Shown: positions 36,564 to 47,972 of the stretch, piece after piece
Numbering within the stretch: position 1 is the first letter of the stretch
How the letters are laid out: each line of letters starts with the position of its first letter
DNA from: Oceanospirillum multiglobuliferum
GTDB taxonomy: Bacteria > Pseudomonadota > Gammaproteobacteria > Pseudomonadales > Halomonadaceae
Assembly (NCBI RefSeq): GCF_900167095.1
Contig: NZ_FUXG01000004.1
Coordinates: 1-64,000 of the forward strand
DNA: 64,000 nt
Direction: 5' to 3'
Translations under genes and position numbers: made by a program
The notes under the pieces: generated by a model
Seen by the model: only the letters and a program-made list of their open reading frames with translations
Database searches by the model: none
Told to the model about the DNA's origin: nothing

Positions 36564-37328
36564 GTGTTAGATTTTCAGCTGTCTCAGCCGTCTGGACAGC
36601 TGTCTGCGCTTATTCAGGGAATATGGTCTGCATCTGTGTCTCAATCAAATTCGATAGTGAAGCCACTGTATTCCGATGCAGGCAGCGGCATTATTTTTAA
36701 TTTTGCTGGTGACGTAATGATTGGTAGTGAAACTCTACCGAAAGGTGTAATCATGCTCCCAGTAAAGAAGAAGGCGGAGAACATTATTCTGTTTTCTGGC
36801 ACGAAACTCGCGGGCATTCGCTTCCATCCTGCAATTGGTTATGGTGTTTTAGGGCATCATTACGACAAGCCAACGTTATTATTACCAGAACAAGATAAAC
36901 GGTATAACCTCTACCAGATTTATTCTGAACTCAAAGACAGCGATAGACAGATTGAAGCTCTGTATCTATGGGCAGAAACAAACTTGGATCTTACAAATGC
37001 GATTCCAAACCCTCTTGAAAAAGCGCTAGAATGTATCAAAAAAGATGGGGCCATTGGCCAACTAAGTGAAAGCATTGAGCTGAGCCAGAGACAAATCGAG
37101 CGCCTTTTTAAACTCTGGCTTGGGATGGCTCCAAAGCATTATCAAAGAATTTTGAGAATTAAAAAAACAATCAGTTTTTTACGACTGCACAAAAATGTGA
37201 GTCTGGCGGACACTGCCCAACAATTCGGATTCAGTGATCAAGCCCATATGACAAGGGAATTCCGCACTATTGCCTGTATTACACCTGCAAAAATTCGGCT
37301 ACCCATTCATTTATATCTGAAAAATTAA
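36564..37328 (+). CDS. AraC-family transcriptional regulator
   Basis: A 254-residue protein read from a GTG start. The C-terminal ~95 residues hold the double helix-turn-helix: IELSQRQIERLFKLWLGMAPKHYQRILRIKK and VSLADTAQQFGFSDQAHMTREFR. The N-terminal ~130 residues form a beta-rich sensor similar to the DUF6597 type (SGIIFNFAGDV, FSGTKLAGIRFHPAIGYGVLG). It is coupled to the AhpD-like gene and probably controls it. The start codon has a weak ribosome site, so the N-terminus is uncertain by a few residues. Confidence 0.83.
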   Translation: MLDFQLSQPSGQLSALIQGIWSASVSQSNSIVKPLYSDAGSGIIFNFAGDVMIGSETLPKGVIMLPVKKKAENIILFSGTKLAGIRFHPAIGYGVLGHHYDKPTLLLPEQDKRYNLYQIYSELKDSDRQIEALYLWAETNLDLTNAIPNPLEKALECIKKDGAIGQLSESIELSQRQIERLFKLWLGMAPKHYQRILRIKKTISFLRLHKNVSLADTAQQFGFSDQAHMTREFRTIACITPAKIRLPIHLYLKN

Positions 37329-37371
37329 CATATTATACCGCCATGATATAAATGCTTAAGTTGCGCCTCAC

Positions 37372-37700
37372 CATAGCAAGGCCAATGAGTGGTTCCAAAT
37401 CGCTATGGATCTCGCATTGCTAACCTGCCAAGATCGCAAAGAGATAGTCTCTATGCACTATGATCAGATTAAAGACGACGTTCTATTCGTGGTCAGAAAG
37501 AAAACATACCGTAAAAGCGCAATCAGGCTATCAGAGCGTTGGGGGCACACTTGATAGAAAAAAGCAGTGCAAGTAAGCAAGCCGTTCAAGCCTTGATGGG
37601 AGATGCTGACCAAGAGATGACAGATCATTATTTGTCAGGTCATGAGCAGCGATGGGTTACTGCCCAAACCTCAAATATTGACCGCACTCAGCACCACTAA
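37372..37700 (+). pseudogene. Decayed tyrosine-recombinase (phage integrase) remnant
   Basis: Two reading frames of one integrase survive. Frame A (37372-37554) encodes ANEWFQIAMDLALLTCQDRK then MHYDQIKDDVLFVVRKKT, the core strand region with the first catalytic Arg displaced (TGQR-type motif reads TCQDR), and ends at TGA. Frame B (37551-37700) encodes SKQAVQALMGDADQEMTDHY and LSGHEQRW, the C-terminal end carrying the nucleophilic Tyr. The stretch between them, including the HxxR box, is deleted, and GHAD reads GDAD. It lies directly downstream of the 3' end of tRNA-Pro, the usual integration site, and marks an old prophage or island end. Confidence 0.82.
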
Positions 37701-37732
37701 ACCACATTATTTTTGAAAAATATTTGAAACGG

Positions 37733-37772
37733 CAAGGCAAAAAAAACAGCACCTTGTCTAAGGTGCTGTTTT
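37733..37772 (-). terminator. tRNA-Pro Rho-independent terminator
   Basis: A perfect 13-bp stem (37743-37755 with 37760-37772) around GTCT, followed on the minus strand by a long T-run (plus-strand A-run 37739-37746). Confidence 0.9.
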
Positions 37773-37785
37773 CTTTGGTATTTTT

Positions 37786-37862
37786 TGGTCGGGATGACTG
37801 GATTCGAACCAGCGACCCCTACAACCCCATTGTAGTGCGCTACCAAGCTGCGCTACATCCCG
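37786..37862 (-). tRNA. tRNA-Pro (anticodon GGG)
   Basis: 77 nt with the CCA end encoded. The acceptor stem CGGGATG/CATCCCG pairs fully, discriminator A. The D-arm AGCGCAGCTTGGTAGCGC and the T-arm with GGTTCGAATCC are canonical. The anticodon stem CTACA/TGTAG encloses ATGGGGT, giving anticodon GGG, which reads CCC and CCU. It lies alone, with its own terminator. An integrase fragment sits just beyond its 3' end. Confidence 0.97.
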
Positions 37863-37989
37863 ATATACGATTATTATAACCTCGTATATTTTCTTCGCAA
37901 CCCCTTATTGATAGCGATACTTTAGCATTATCAACAAGTTAGCTAGATCCAAAAGAGATTAACGGCTGCATTAACCAATTAACCGAAGT

Positions 37990-38301
37990 TTATCGGCGCT
38001 GAAACTCCACCTCTTCAAAGGTTTCTACTCGCGATTTAAGTTTTTGACCTGGACGGAATGTCACCACTCTACGGGCAGAAATAGGAATTTCTTCTCCAGT
38101 TTTGGGGTTTCGACCGGGCCGCTGACGCTTATCACGCAAATCAAAGTTGCCAAAGCCTGACAATTTAACTTGCTCATTATCTTTCAAGCATTCGCGAATT
38201 TCTTCAAAGAAAAGCTCTACCATATCCTTGGCTTCGCGTTTGCTAAGACCCAATTCTACATATAGCTTTTCTGCCATTTCAGCTTTAGTTAACGCAGTCA
38301 T
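37990..38301 (-). CDS. ihfA: Integration host factor subunit alpha
   Basis: A 103-residue HU/IHF-family DNA-bending protein. It has [21 protein letters not shown] at the N-terminus, the DNA-arm motif [29 protein letters not shown] and a short C-terminal helix. IHF-alpha pairs with IHF-beta (encoded elsewhere) and shapes promoters, origins and attachment sites. It is five bases after pheT, as in E. coli and Pseudomonas, and ends the translation operon. Confidence 0.97.
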   Translation of the reverse strand: MTALTKAEMAEKLYVELGLSKREAKDMVELFFEEIRECLKDNEQVKLSGFGNFDLRDKRQRPGRNPKTGEEIPISARRVVTFRPGQKLKSRVETFEEVEFQRR

Positions 38302-38306
38302 CTCTA

Positions 38307-40685
38307 TCAGCTCCTCAGGCTTGCTCCAAATCTATCCTGAAGCGTGCAAACAATCTGATCAACAAGGCTGTTGATTTCCTCATCATTTAGAGTGCGCGAA
38401 GCATGCTGCCACGTCAAGCCCAAAGCAACACTTTTTCTTTGTTCTTCAACGCCTTTGCCTTGATAAACATCAAATAAGCGCAACTCTTGTAGCCATTCAC
38501 CTGCACAGTCTTTTGCTGCAGCCATCATATGAGCGACAGGGGTTGACTCATCAACGATAAAGGCAAGGTCACGGCGTACTTCAGGATATTTTGAAAGCTG
38601 TTGGAAATGAGCCACTTTACCAGCCTGAACCGCAGACAGTTTGATTTCAAAAGCAAATACGCTGCCCTTTAAGCTCAACTCTTTCTGTACCTGAGGGTGT
38701 AAGGCGCCAATGTAACCTACAGTTTCACCTGCACGTACAATTTTTGCAGTTTGCCCAGGGTGCAAAGCGCTGTGCTCTGCTGGCTCAAATTGGCAGTCAT
38801 TTAGAATACCAGCATCATCTAACAATGCTTCTAAATCACCCTTTAGGTCAAAAAAGTCTATAGACTCTGTTTTACCTGTCCAACCTTCAGGCTGACGGCT
38901 ACCCGTTGCAATAACAGCCAGCATTGGGTCTTGCGCGATCTCATCATTTTGTTGGATAAAACATTGCCCAACTTCAAATAAGCGTACTCGACTTTGCTGA
39001 CGGTTCTGGTTGTATTGCACAGTTTTGGCCAAACCTGCCAGCAATGTCGTACGCATGACAGATAGCTCAGCAGAGATCGGATTTGCCAACGCAACAGGTG
39101 TGTTCTCTGGGTCAAATAGCGCAGATAGATTTGGCTCAATAAAGCTAAAAGTAATCGCTTCTTGGTAGCCTCTTGAAATCAATGACTGACGCACCAAACG
39201 TACAGGCTTAATTGCCTCTGGTTTAGCTTCGATACCCAACGCCATGGTAGGACTTTTAACGGGTAGATTATCGTAGCCGTAAACGCGAGCCACTTCTTCA
39301 ATCAAGTCGGGTTCAATGCTGATATCAAAACGATAGCTTGGTACTTTGGCACGCCAAGCACCATTCGCTTCAATGCTCAATTGCAAACCTAAGCGCGTTA
39401 AAATATCTTCAACTTTATCCGCAGGCATTTCCATAGCAAGCATTTGATTTAAACGCTCAGGACGTAAGATCACATCGTTACGTACTGGCAGAGCTGAAGC
39501 CTCGACCGCTTCAACGACAGGGCCTGCTTGACCGCCTACAATCTCTAGCAAAAGATTGGTTGCGTACTCCATCGCTTTGGCTTGTAGGTTAAAGTCAACA
39601 CCGCGTTCATAGCGATGCGATGAGTCTGTATGCAAACCATAAGAGCGGGCGCGACCTGCAATTGAAATTGGATCAAAGTAAGCACACTCAAGGAAGATAT
39701 CTTGTGTTGAGTCACTCACTTTTGACTGCTCACCACCCATGATGCCCGCCATTGCTAACGCTTTTTCTTGATCAGCAATTACGAGTGTATCGGCGTTTAG
39801 CTTAACTTCAGAGCCATCTAACAATTGTAGGCTTTCATCCTGAGTTGCAAGACGCACCTGAATACCACCAGATAGCTTTGCCAAGTCAAAAGCATGCATT
39901 GGCTGACCCAATTCCATCAGCACATAGTTAGTGACGTCAACAATTGGGTCGATGGCGCGTACGCCACTACGACGTAAGCGCTCAACCATCCATAAAGGAG
40001 TCTTCGCTTGAGTATTTACGCCTGAAATAACACGACCTAAATAACGTGGACATGCATCAGGGTTTTGCAAGCTTACGGCAAAGGTTAGATCGCTTGTAAT
40101 AGGTGCTGCTGCAACTTCTTTTTCGACAACAGGTGTCTGGGTCAACACACCAACTTCGCGCGCAAGGCCTGCAACACTTAAGCAGTCACTACGATTTGGT
40201 GTCAGGTCAACTTCAATGATAGCGTCATTCAGGTTGAGATATTCACGCAAATCAGCACCCACTGGCGCGTCTGCAGGCAGCTCCATAATACCGCCATGAT
40301 CGTCTGAAATGCCAAGCTCATCCTCAGCGCATAGCATGCCAAATGATTCGACTTGACGTAGCTTAGCTTTCTTAATCTTAAAATCGCCCGGCAGTACCGC
40401 ACCGACTTGGGCAAAAGCAGTCTTCAAGCCAGCACGAGCATTGCTTGCGCCACACACAACTTGTGTGAGCTCTATACCATTATTTACTGTACAGACCTGC
40501 AACTTATCGGCGTTAGGGTGTGGTTCTGCATTAACAATTTCACCCACTATTACACCGGTAAACTCTCCCGCTGCTTTTTCGATACCATCTACTTCTAAAC
40601 CTGCAAGAGAAAGCAGGCTCTCTAACTGCTCTGTCGTGATAGATGGATTCACCCACTCACGCAGCCACTGTTCGCTGAATTTCAT
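38307..40685 (-). CDS. pheT: Phenylalanyl-tRNA synthetase beta subunit
   Basis: A 792-residue protein, the family length. Order of domains: N-terminal [14 protein letters not shown], tRNA-binding OB (about 40-150), B3/B4 editing region (about 200-370), B5 (about 400-475), a catalytic-like core, and the C-terminal anticodon-binding ferredoxin-like domain (from about 695, beginning [19 protein letters not shown]). It forms the (alpha-beta)2 enzyme with PheS. It starts 58 bp after pheS. Confidence 0.97.
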   Translation of the reverse strand: MKFSEQWLREWVNPSITTEQLESLLSLAGLEVDGIEKAAGEFTGVIVGEIVNAEPHPNADKLQVCTVNNGIELTQVVCGASNARAGLKTAFAQVGAVLPGDFKIKKAKLRQVESFGMLCAEDELGISDDHGGIMELPADAPVGADLREYLNLNDAIIEVDLTPNRSDCLSVAGLAREVGVLTQTPVVEKEVAAAPITSDLTFAVSLQNPDACPRYLGRVISGVNTQAKTPLWMVERLRRSGVRAIDPIVDVTNYVLMELGQPMHAFDLAKLSGGIQVRLATQDESLQLLDGSEVKLNADTLVIADQEKALAMAGIMGGEQSKVSDSTQDIFLECAYFDPISIAGRARSYGLHTDSSHRYERGVDFNLQAKAMEYATNLLLEIVGGQAGPVVEAVEASALPVRNDVILRPERLNQMLAMEMPADKVEDILTRLGLQLSIEANGAWRAKVPSYRFDISIEPDLIEEVARVYGYDNLPVKSPTMALGIEAKPEAIKPVRLVRQSLISRGYQEAITFSFIEPNLSALFDPENTPVALANPISAELSVMRTTLLAGLAKTVQYNQNRQQSRVRLFEVGQCFIQQNDEIAQDPMLAVIATGSRQPEGWTGKTESIDFFDLKGDLEALLDDAGILNDCQFEPAEHSALHPGQTAKIVRAGETVGYIGALHPQVQKELSLKGSVFAFEIKLSAVQAGKVAHFQQLSKYPEVRRDLAFIVDESTPVAHMMAAAKDCAGEWLQELRLFDVYQGKGVEEQRKSVALGLTWQHASRTLNDEEINSLVDQIVCTLQDRFGASLRS

Positions 40686-40743
40686 CTTAGATTCCTGAAT
40701 TTTGCACTATGGGTCGAGTTGCCTGCTTGGCAAAACATATTGA

Positions 40744-41779
<1,036 letters not shown>

Positions 41780-41836
41780 AAGACTAATGCATTATGCACT
41801 TGTCATCATGACCTTGAATATTAACAAGGCACGATC

Positions 41837-42193
41837 TTAAGCTAGCGCTGCTTTCGCTTTTTCAACGATGGCAGCAAAAACTGTTTTTTCGTATACCGCT
41901 AAATCAGCCAGTACTTTACGGTCGATTTCAATGCTTGCTTTTTTCAAGCCAGCGATGAAACGGCTGTAAGACATACCGTTGATGCGAGCTGCAGCGTTGA
42001 TACGTGCAATCCACAGAGCGCGGAATTGACGTTTACGCTGACGGCGGTCGCGATACGCGTACTGACCCGCTTTGATAACGGCTTGTTTAGCTACACGGAA
42101 TACACGGCTACGAGCACCGTAGTAACCTTTAGCTTGCTTAAGAACTTTCTTATGACGACGACGCGCCACTACACCACGTTTTACGCGAGCCAT
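41837..42193 (-). CDS. rplT: 50S ribosomal protein L20
   Basis: A 118-residue basic protein that binds 23S rRNA early in assembly and, in E. coli, represses translation of rpmI-rplT. The N-terminus [26 protein letters not shown] and [23 protein letters not shown] are diagnostic. It lies 31 bp downstream of rpmI. Confidence 0.98.
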   Translation of the reverse strand: MARVKRGVVARRRHKKVLKQAKGYYGARSRVFRVAKQAVIKAGQYAYRDRRQRKRQFRALWIARINAAARINGMSYSRFIAGLKKASIEIDRKVLADLAVYEKTVFAAIVEKAKAALA

Positions 42194-42224
42194 TACTCAC
42201 TCCTGACGTTAGAATTCAAAAAAA

Positions 42225-42419
42225 TTACAGATTAGGCAGCATGCGTTGTACTAACACCATGTCTGAAGCACACAGCTGCTTCATTGGGCGAAGTTGACGC
42301 TTACGCTTGGTCGTTTTTTTGGTCAGAATGTGGCTACGGAATGATTGCTTATGCTTGATTCCGTTAGCAGTTTTGCGAAAACGCTTTTTAGCGCCGCTGT
42401 GCGATTTGATTTTAGGCAT
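42225..42419 (-). CDS. rpmI: 50S ribosomal protein L35
   Basis: A 64-residue basic protein ([20 protein letters not shown]...) of exact family length. It lies in the standard infC-rpmI-rplT string. About 98 bp separate it from infC; in E. coli this spacer helps form the L20 translational operator. Confidence 0.98.
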   Translation of the reverse strand: MPKIKSHSGAKKRFRKTANGIKHKQSFRSHILTKKTTKRKRQLRPMKQLCASDMVLVQRMLPNL

Positions 42420-42517
42420 TTTTAAAAATACTCCGCATTCAAATTATTAAAAACTGAATACAACAACAAACCACCTGCATTTAATAATACAGATGGTTTA
42501 ACGCTGAAGATTCAGAG

Positions 42518-43057
42518 TCACTTTTTCTTCTTCGGTGACAACACCATAACCATTTGGCGGCCTTCAAGCCTTGGACGGCTCTCAACCACTACAAGCTCAC
42601 CTAGGTCTGCCTCGATGCGATTCATCAATTTCATACCTAGCTCTTGGTGTGCCATTTCACGACCACGGAAACGTAGTGTGATTTTGGCTTTGTCACCCTC
42701 TTCTAGGAAACGTATCAGGTTGCGCAGTTTTACCTGATAATCCCCATCTTCCGTACCCGGACGGAACTTGACTTCCTTGACTTTCACTTGAATCTGGTTC
42801 TTTTTCTGAGCTGCTTTTTGCTTCTTCAGCTCATACTGATACTTACCATAGTCCATAACTTTACAGACAATAGGATCAGCTTTTGAAATTTGAACCAGAT
42901 CTAAGCCTGCTTCTTGTGCGGCAGCTAATGCTTGAGTAATAGATACAACACCTATTTGCTCGCCATCAGCACCAATTAACCGCACTTCCTTAGCACGAAT
43001 GTTCTCATTAATCGGAGCAACGTCTACATTGCGTCCTCTTGGGTTATTCCGCTTAAT
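42518..43057 (-). CDS. infC: Translation initiation factor IF-3 (ATT start codon)
   Basis: A 179-residue factor. The gene starts at ATT (complement of 43055-43057), with GGAG nine bases upstream. The next residues [28 protein letters not shown] match the family N-terminus. A first ATG appears only at codon level far inside the conserved domain, so ATG-only annotation would drop about 24 residues or more. The C-domain has the conserved [41 protein letters not shown]. Rare starts (ATT/ATA/ATC) of infC permit IF-3 to repress itself. It begins 25 bp after thrS. Confidence 0.95.
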   Translation of the reverse strand: MKRNNPRGRNVDVAPINENIRAKEVRLIGADGEQIGVVSITQALAAAQEAGLDLVQISKADPIVCKVMDYGKYQYELKKQKAAQKKNQIQVKVKEVKFRPGTEDGDYQVKLRNLIRFLEEGDKAKITLRFRGREMAHQELGMKLMNRIEADLGELVVVESRPRLEGRQMVMVLSPKKKK

Positions 43058-43082
43058 AGCTAAATCTCCAATAACTGCAATC

Positions 43083-44978
43083 TTAGCGGCCAGAACTTAG
43101 CAGCTCAATGACCTGCTCGATACTCATGCTACCCAGGTCTTCACCTGTACGGGTACGCACTGCAACGGTTCCAGACTCTACTTCCTTATCGCCAATAACG
43201 GCTAGATAAGGAACCTTATGAATCGTGTGCTCACGGATTTTAAATCCGATCTTCTCGTTTCTCAAGTCCGAAGACGCACGGAAGTCCGCATTTCGTAAGC
43301 TTTTTTCAATTTCTCGACAATAATCTGCCTGTTTATCGGTGATATTCATAATCACCAGCTGTTTTGGCGCCAACCAAGCGGGCAACGCACCAGCATAGTG
43401 CTCAATCAAGATACCGATAAAACGTTCAAACGAACCTAAAATAGCTCGGTGTAACATGACAGGTGTCTTACGCTCGCCAGCATGATCAACATACTCAGCG
43501 CCAAGACGACCCGGCATTGAAAAATCGACCTGTATAGTACCACACTGCCACACGCGACCCAAACAATCCCTTAAAGAGAATTCAATTTTAGGGCCATAAA
43601 ATGCACCTTCACCTGGTAGCATTTCCCATTTCAGGTTTTTAGCGTCAAGCGCGTCAGCTAATGCTTTTTCAGATTTATCCCAAACTTCATCAGATCCTAC
43701 ACGCTGCTCTGGGCGAGTAGACAGTTTGTACTCAATCTCTGTGAAACCAAAATCAGTATAAACCTGATGCAAGAAGTCAATGAAGCTCGATACTTCATTT
43801 TGAATCTGCTCTTCAGTACAGAAAATATGAGCGTCATCTTGAGTAAAGCCGCGCACGCGCATCAAGCCATGCAAAGAGCCCGAGAACTCATTACGGTGAC
43901 AAGAGCCAAACTCCGCTAAACGCAAAGGCAGGTCACGGTAAGACTTCAAGCCTTGATTAAACACTTGAATATGGCAAGGGCAGTTCATTGGTTTTACAGC
44001 GTAATCACGATGCTCAGAATGGGTTGTAAACATCTGATCATGGAATTTATCCCAGTGCCCTGATTTCTCCCAAAGCGTTCTTTCAACGACTTGAGGTGTT
44101 TTAATCTCTTTGTAATCGTGCTGATCCAAACGCTTACGCATGTAAGTTTCAATTGTTTGATACAAAGACCAGCCTTCAGGATGCCAGAACACCATGCCTG
44201 GTGCCTCTTCCTGCATATGAAACAGATTCAGCTGCTTGCCTAGCTTACGGTGATCACGTTTTTCAGCTTCTTCTAGGCGGTGCAGATACTCTTTAAGATC
44301 TTTTTTATCCGTCCAAGCCGTACCATAAATACGCTGAAGCATTTCATTTTTCGAATCACCGCGCCAATACGCACCTGCAACCTTCATCAATTTAACGGCT
44401 TTAATATGCCCTGTTGACGGCACGTGAGGACCGCGACAAAGATCTATAAAGTCGCCTTGCTTATAGAATGAAAGCGGTTGATCGCCTGGAATATCCTGAA
44501 TGATTTCAACCTTGTAGCGCTCACCTTTGGCTTCAAATAGCGCAATAGCTTCCTCTCGAGATAAGATTGAGCGCTCTACTTTAAGATCTTTTTTGGCAAG
44601 ATCTTTCATGCGAGCTTCGATCAACTCTAAATCTTCAGGTGTAAACGGACGCTCATAAGCGAAGTCATAATAAAAGCCATTTTCAATCACAGGGCCGATG
44701 GTGACCTGAGCCGTAGGAAACAACTCTTGTACAGCCATTGCCATCAAGTGAGCGCTAGAGTGGCGAATAACCTCAAGACCCTCTGCATCACGTGTTGTCA
44801 CAATAGCTAAGTTTGTATCTGCTTCAATTAAATGAGAAACATCAACAAGCTCACCATCAACCTTTCCAGCAAGCGCTGCTTTAGCTAAACCCGCGCCTAT
44901 ATCCGCGGCAACATCGTAAACAGTTACCGCATGATTGAATGATCTTTGACTGCCATCAGGCAGAGTTATAACAGGCAT
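43083..44978 (-). CDS. thrS: Threonyl-tRNA synthetase
   Basis: A 631-residue class II synthetase. The N-terminal TGS domain starts [14 protein letters not shown]; the editing domain has [16 protein letters not shown] and GFYYDF; the catalytic core has the zinc-site Cys in [12 protein letters not shown] and motif 2 [31 protein letters not shown]; motif 3 and the anticodon domain complete it. It is the first gene of the thrS-infC-rpmI-rplT set. Confidence 0.98.
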   Translation of the reverse strand: MPVITLPDGSQRSFNHAVTVYDVAADIGAGLAKAALAGKVDGELVDVSHLIEADTNLAIVTTRDAEGLEVIRHSSAHLMAMAVQELFPTAQVTIGPVIENGFYYDFAYERPFTPEDLELIEARMKDLAKKDLKVERSILSREEAIALFEAKGERYKVEIIQDIPGDQPLSFYKQGDFIDLCRGPHVPSTGHIKAVKLMKVAGAYWRGDSKNEMLQRIYGTAWTDKKDLKEYLHRLEEAEKRDHRKLGKQLNLFHMQEEAPGMVFWHPEGWSLYQTIETYMRKRLDQHDYKEIKTPQVVERTLWEKSGHWDKFHDQMFTTHSEHRDYAVKPMNCPCHIQVFNQGLKSYRDLPLRLAEFGSCHRNEFSGSLHGLMRVRGFTQDDAHIFCTEEQIQNEVSSFIDFLHQVYTDFGFTEIEYKLSTRPEQRVGSDEVWDKSEKALADALDAKNLKWEMLPGEGAFYGPKIEFSLRDCLGRVWQCGTIQVDFSMPGRLGAEYVDHAGERKTPVMLHRAILGSFERFIGILIEHYAGALPAWLAPKQLVIMNITDKQADYCREIEKSLRNADFRASSDLRNEKIGFKIREHTIHKVPYLAVIGDKEVESGTVAVRTRTGEDLGSMSIEQVIELLSSGR

Positions 44979-45138
44979 GATACCGTCCTATACCATTGAA
45001 TTTTGACCCCTACGATGGGTCAAAATAATTTGATTAGAAAATACAGGTTAAAAAAGACGCAGTATGATAGCACCCGTCTAATCAGGATGCTACGCATACT
45101 GCCGCTTGGGTTGTAGCATTTGGTATTTTTGCAAAAAA

Positions 45139-46365
45139 TTAAACTACCTCCCCCGCAACCCAGCCGCTGGCCCAGGCCCATTGGAAGTTAAAGCCACCTA
45201 AGTGGCCTGATACATCCACCACTTCACCGATAAAGTGAAGATTGGGTACTTTCTTGGCTTCCATGGTTTTGGAGGAAAGTTCATTTGTGTCGACGCCGCC
45301 CAAGGTAACTTCTGCAGTACGATAACCTTCTGTACCATTTAGATTAGGTATCCAGCGTTGTATTCTATTAGCGATATTGTTGATTTGAGCATTACTTAAA
45401 TCACCCACACTAATACCTTTCTCACCTGCTTCTAATACGGGCTGTTTTAACCATTGTTCCAGTATCGCTTTTGCCAGTCTGCTTGGTAAATACTCATTTA
45501 TAACCGTTCGCAGCTCTGTTTTCGGCTTACTGTGACGTAGTGATTTCAAATGTTCTTCAAGATCTAACTCTGGTATCAGATTTATTTCCAGTTGGTCGCC
45601 AGCTGTCCAGTAAGACGATACTTGCAATACGGCAGGGCCACTTAAGCCTCTATGGGTAAACAGCAAGCCACCCAAGAAGCTTACACCATTACAACTCAAG
45701 CGAGCGGGAGTGCTCAGCCCTGACAATGGTTCAGTGAATGCTTTCTCATCTGGCTGCAATGTAAAAGGCACTAGCGCAGGAGTGCGTGGCAATAGGTTCA
45801 AACCAAACTGCTCTGCTACTTGGTAGCCAAAACCGCTAGCCCCCATTGTTGGCATAGATAAGCCACCTGTGGCAATAACCAAAGACTCACACTGATAAGC
45901 GCCTTTGCTGGTGATGAGCTGAAAGCGGTTAGGCGCTTCAGATAAGTCTAACTGTCGGATTTTTTCGACCACAGTCTCAAGCTGAATCTGCGCCTTAACC
46001 TCGCTAACCTCTTGCAGCATCATATCTAAGATTGCTTTTGCTTTCTGATCAGAAAACAGCTGCCCCTCTTCTTTTTCGCTATAAGGTAAGCCGTGTTTAT
46101 CGACCATGGCGATAAAGTCCCATTGGGTATAGCGGCTTAGAGCAGACTTACAAAAGTGTGGATTCTGTGAAATATAGCGATTTGGCTCAACATAGTAGTT
46201 AGTAAAGTTGCAGCGCCCACCACCCGACACCATGATCTTATTACCCGCTTTTCGGCTATGATCAAGCACCAGCACGTTACGGCCGCGCTTACCTGCGCTA
46301 ATCGCGCACATTAAACCGGCGGCTCCGGCTCCAATAATAATGACATCATGCTGGCTTATGGCCAT
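45139..46365 (-). CDS. HI0933/BaiN-family flavoprotein (NAD(P)/FAD-dependent oxidoreductase)
   Basis: A 408-residue FAD protein. The N-terminal dinucleotide fold is VIIIGAGAAGLMCAISAGKRG, followed by the family marker GRKAGNKIMVSGGGRCNFTN-like segment, GLSMPTMGASGFGYQVAEQFG, and the C-terminal FIGEVVDVSGHLGGFNFQWAWASGWVAG. The family (YhiN, HI0933, BaiN) is widely conserved; the physiological substrate in most bacteria is unknown. It lies alone on the minus strand between thrS and a small unknown gene. Confidence 0.9.
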   Translation of the reverse strand: MAISQHDVIIIGAGAAGLMCAISAGKRGRNVLVLDHSRKAGNKIMVSGGGRCNFTNYYVEPNRYISQNPHFCKSALSRYTQWDFIAMVDKHGLPYSEKEEGQLFSDQKAKAILDMMLQEVSEVKAQIQLETVVEKIRQLDLSEAPNRFQLITSKGAYQCESLVIATGGLSMPTMGASGFGYQVAEQFGLNLLPRTPALVPFTLQPDEKAFTEPLSGLSTPARLSCNGVSFLGGLLFTHRGLSGPAVLQVSSYWTAGDQLEINLIPELDLEEHLKSLRHSKPKTELRTVINEYLPSRLAKAILEQWLKQPVLEAGEKGISVGDLSNAQINNIANRIQRWIPNLNGTEGYRTAEVTLGGVDTNELSSKTMEAKKVPNLHFIGEVVDVSGHLGGFNFQWAWASGWVAGEVV

Positions 46366-46502
46366 TGGGCAACTACTCTCAATAATGATTAAACAGAAAA
46401 ACTGAAGGGCAAAAAACGCAGAGCGGGAACTCTAGTGAAATGCTGGCAGGCTGTAAAGCGGCTATTGCAGGCACGTAAAGAAGATATAGCGCAAAGGATA
46501 AA

Positions 46503-46530
46503 TAATAGCGCCCACAATTAGGCGCTATTA
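46503..46530 (-). terminator. Hairpin after the 54-residue gene
   Basis: TAATAGCGCC (46503-46512) pairs perfectly with GGCGCTATTA (46521-46530) around CACAATTA; TTATTTATCC follows on the minus strand. Confidence 0.65.
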
Positions 46531-46535
46531 TCTAC

Positions 46536-46700
46536 TTAACTAAACAAAGGATATTGCTTCCGATAGATTTCTGCCAGCTTAGTGAGCTGAAACAGCTCCG
46601 TTAAACTGATCACTTCTGTAACGGTTAAAAGTAAACGTACGCCGTCTAGAAGATCGTTATTATCCCACTTTTGCAAAACTTCAAACTGTGAGAGCGACAT
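46536..46700 (-). CDS. Small unknown protein, 54 residues
   Basis: The reading frame from ATG 46700 (AGGA nine bases upstream) encodes 54 residues beginning MSLSQFEVLQKWDNNDLLDG, with a hydrophobic Leu/Val-rich middle (VRLLLTVTEVISLTELFQLTKLAEIY) that looks like amphipathic helices rather than a membrane span. It has a good ribosome site and a following terminator, which favour a real gene. An upstream in-frame TTG at 46730 would add ten residues. No family recognised. Confidence 0.55.
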   Translation of the reverse strand: MSLSQFEVLQKWDNNDLLDGVRLLLTVTEVISLTELFQLTKLAEIYRKQYPLFS

Positions 46701-46783
46701 AGCTGCATCCTGTGCGTGGATATTGGACAATCGGGACTATACGCCCCGTTATTTTGCACTGCAATAACAGTTTTGTGACATTG

Positions 46784-47911
46784 CTAATATTTAATTGATC
46801 TGAGGATTACAAACTTCTGATTACTGGCCACCATTTCACAATTACCTAGCAGCTTTCTCAAGCTGACGTGATAGCCCAAATGTCTGTTGCCAATTACCCA
46901 AAGCTCTCCCCCTGTTTTGAGCACATTTTTAGCTTCTCTAAACATTTGCTGAGCAATAAAGTCGCCCACAGTATTATTTTGATGAAACGGCGGGTTATTG
47001 AGTATCAAGTCAGCACTGTTAGGTTCAACACCTGCTAGGCAATCTGTTGCCAAAAAACATGCTCTACGCTCTGGAAAAGCTTTTTCAAAATTGGTTTTTG
47101 CCGAGTCTACAGCCATAAAAGACTCATCAACAAAACTGATATAGGCCTCAGGGTTACGCTCTGCTGCAATCAAGCCAACCACACCATTCCCGCAACCTAG
47201 GTCAACAATATGTTGTGCGTTATTGCGAGGCAGGTGCTGTAAAAAGAAGCGTGTGCCAATATCTAAGCGCTCACGAGAAAATACATTGGCATGATTACAA
47301 AGTTGATAGGCTGTATTTTCCAGCGCTAGTGTTAATGGGTAAGGATTTTCACCTACGGATAGAGTTAAGTTCGGAGCTGCAAATATCAAACGAGCTTTTT
47401 TCACAGCAAGAGAGGTTTTGGTCTCGCCAATTAAACGCTCAAAGTGATTTAACGTTGAGGTATGGATCAGCTTTGCCATGGCCGCAGCAATTATAACGGT
47501 GTCAGATTTTAACAACGGCCTAATACGATGCAGCTGCTCTTCAAGCATTGATAAGCTTTTGGGCACTTTCATAACAACCAAGTCCATTTGCTCAGTTGGA
47601 TACTCTAAACTTGAGCACAACTTGATAGGCTTGGCATCTATTTTGTTTCTCTCTAAATTTGCTTTTGCACCTTCCTGCGCCAAGTACGAATCTGACAACG
47701 ACCAAGGCTGATAGCCAGCCAGCGCAGTTGTTAATGCACCAAAACTGTCATTTAAAATCAGTATATTCATACTTGGTTTGCATAGCTGCTGCTCATGAAT
47801 ATGATTCAGCAAGTACTCGTCCGCAGCATCCCATGCTCGCAGCAAGTCATTCTTTCGGATAGGGTAACGAGCAAGAGAAAAGCGCCCTTGAGGTACGTTC
47901 AGTTGTTCCAT
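46784..47911 (-). CDS. rlmG: 23S rRNA (guanine1835-N2)-methyltransferase RlmG
   Basis: About 375 residues with two methyltransferase-like halves. The N-terminal pseudo-domain carries AWDAADEYLL, NDSFGALTTAL and MKVPKSLSMLEEQLHRI. The catalytic C-terminal half has HANVFSRERLDIGTRFFLQHLP, SAM motif I IVDLGCGNGVVGL and the base-flipping NPPFHQ. Alignment of these with E. coli RlmG is close. ATG 47911 gives the family length; an in-frame TTG at 47959 would extend it 16 residues. It follows the MarR-type gene by 61 bp. Confidence 0.92.
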   Translation of the reverse strand: MEQLNVPQGRFSLARYPIRKNDLLRAWDAADEYLLNHIHEQQLCKPSMNILILNDSFGALTTALAGYQPWSLSDSYLAQEGAKANLERNKIDAKPIKLCSSLEYPTEQMDLVVMKVPKSLSMLEEQLHRIRPLLKSDTVIIAAAMAKLIHTSTLNHFERLIGETKTSLAVKKARLIFAAPNLTLSVGENPYPLTLALENTAYQLCNHANVFSRERLDIGTRFFLQHLPRNNAQHIVDLGCGNGVVGLIAAERNPEAYISFVDESFMAVDSAKTNFEKAFPERRACFLATDCLAGVEPNSADLILNNPPFHQNNTVGDFIAQQMFREAKNVLKTGGELWVIGNRHLGYHVSLRKLLGNCEMVASNQKFVILRSIKY

Positions 47912-47972
47912 GATGGGTTTTAATACTCTTAAAAACTGTAATTCAGGACGATCTTTCAATAAGGCAAGAATA

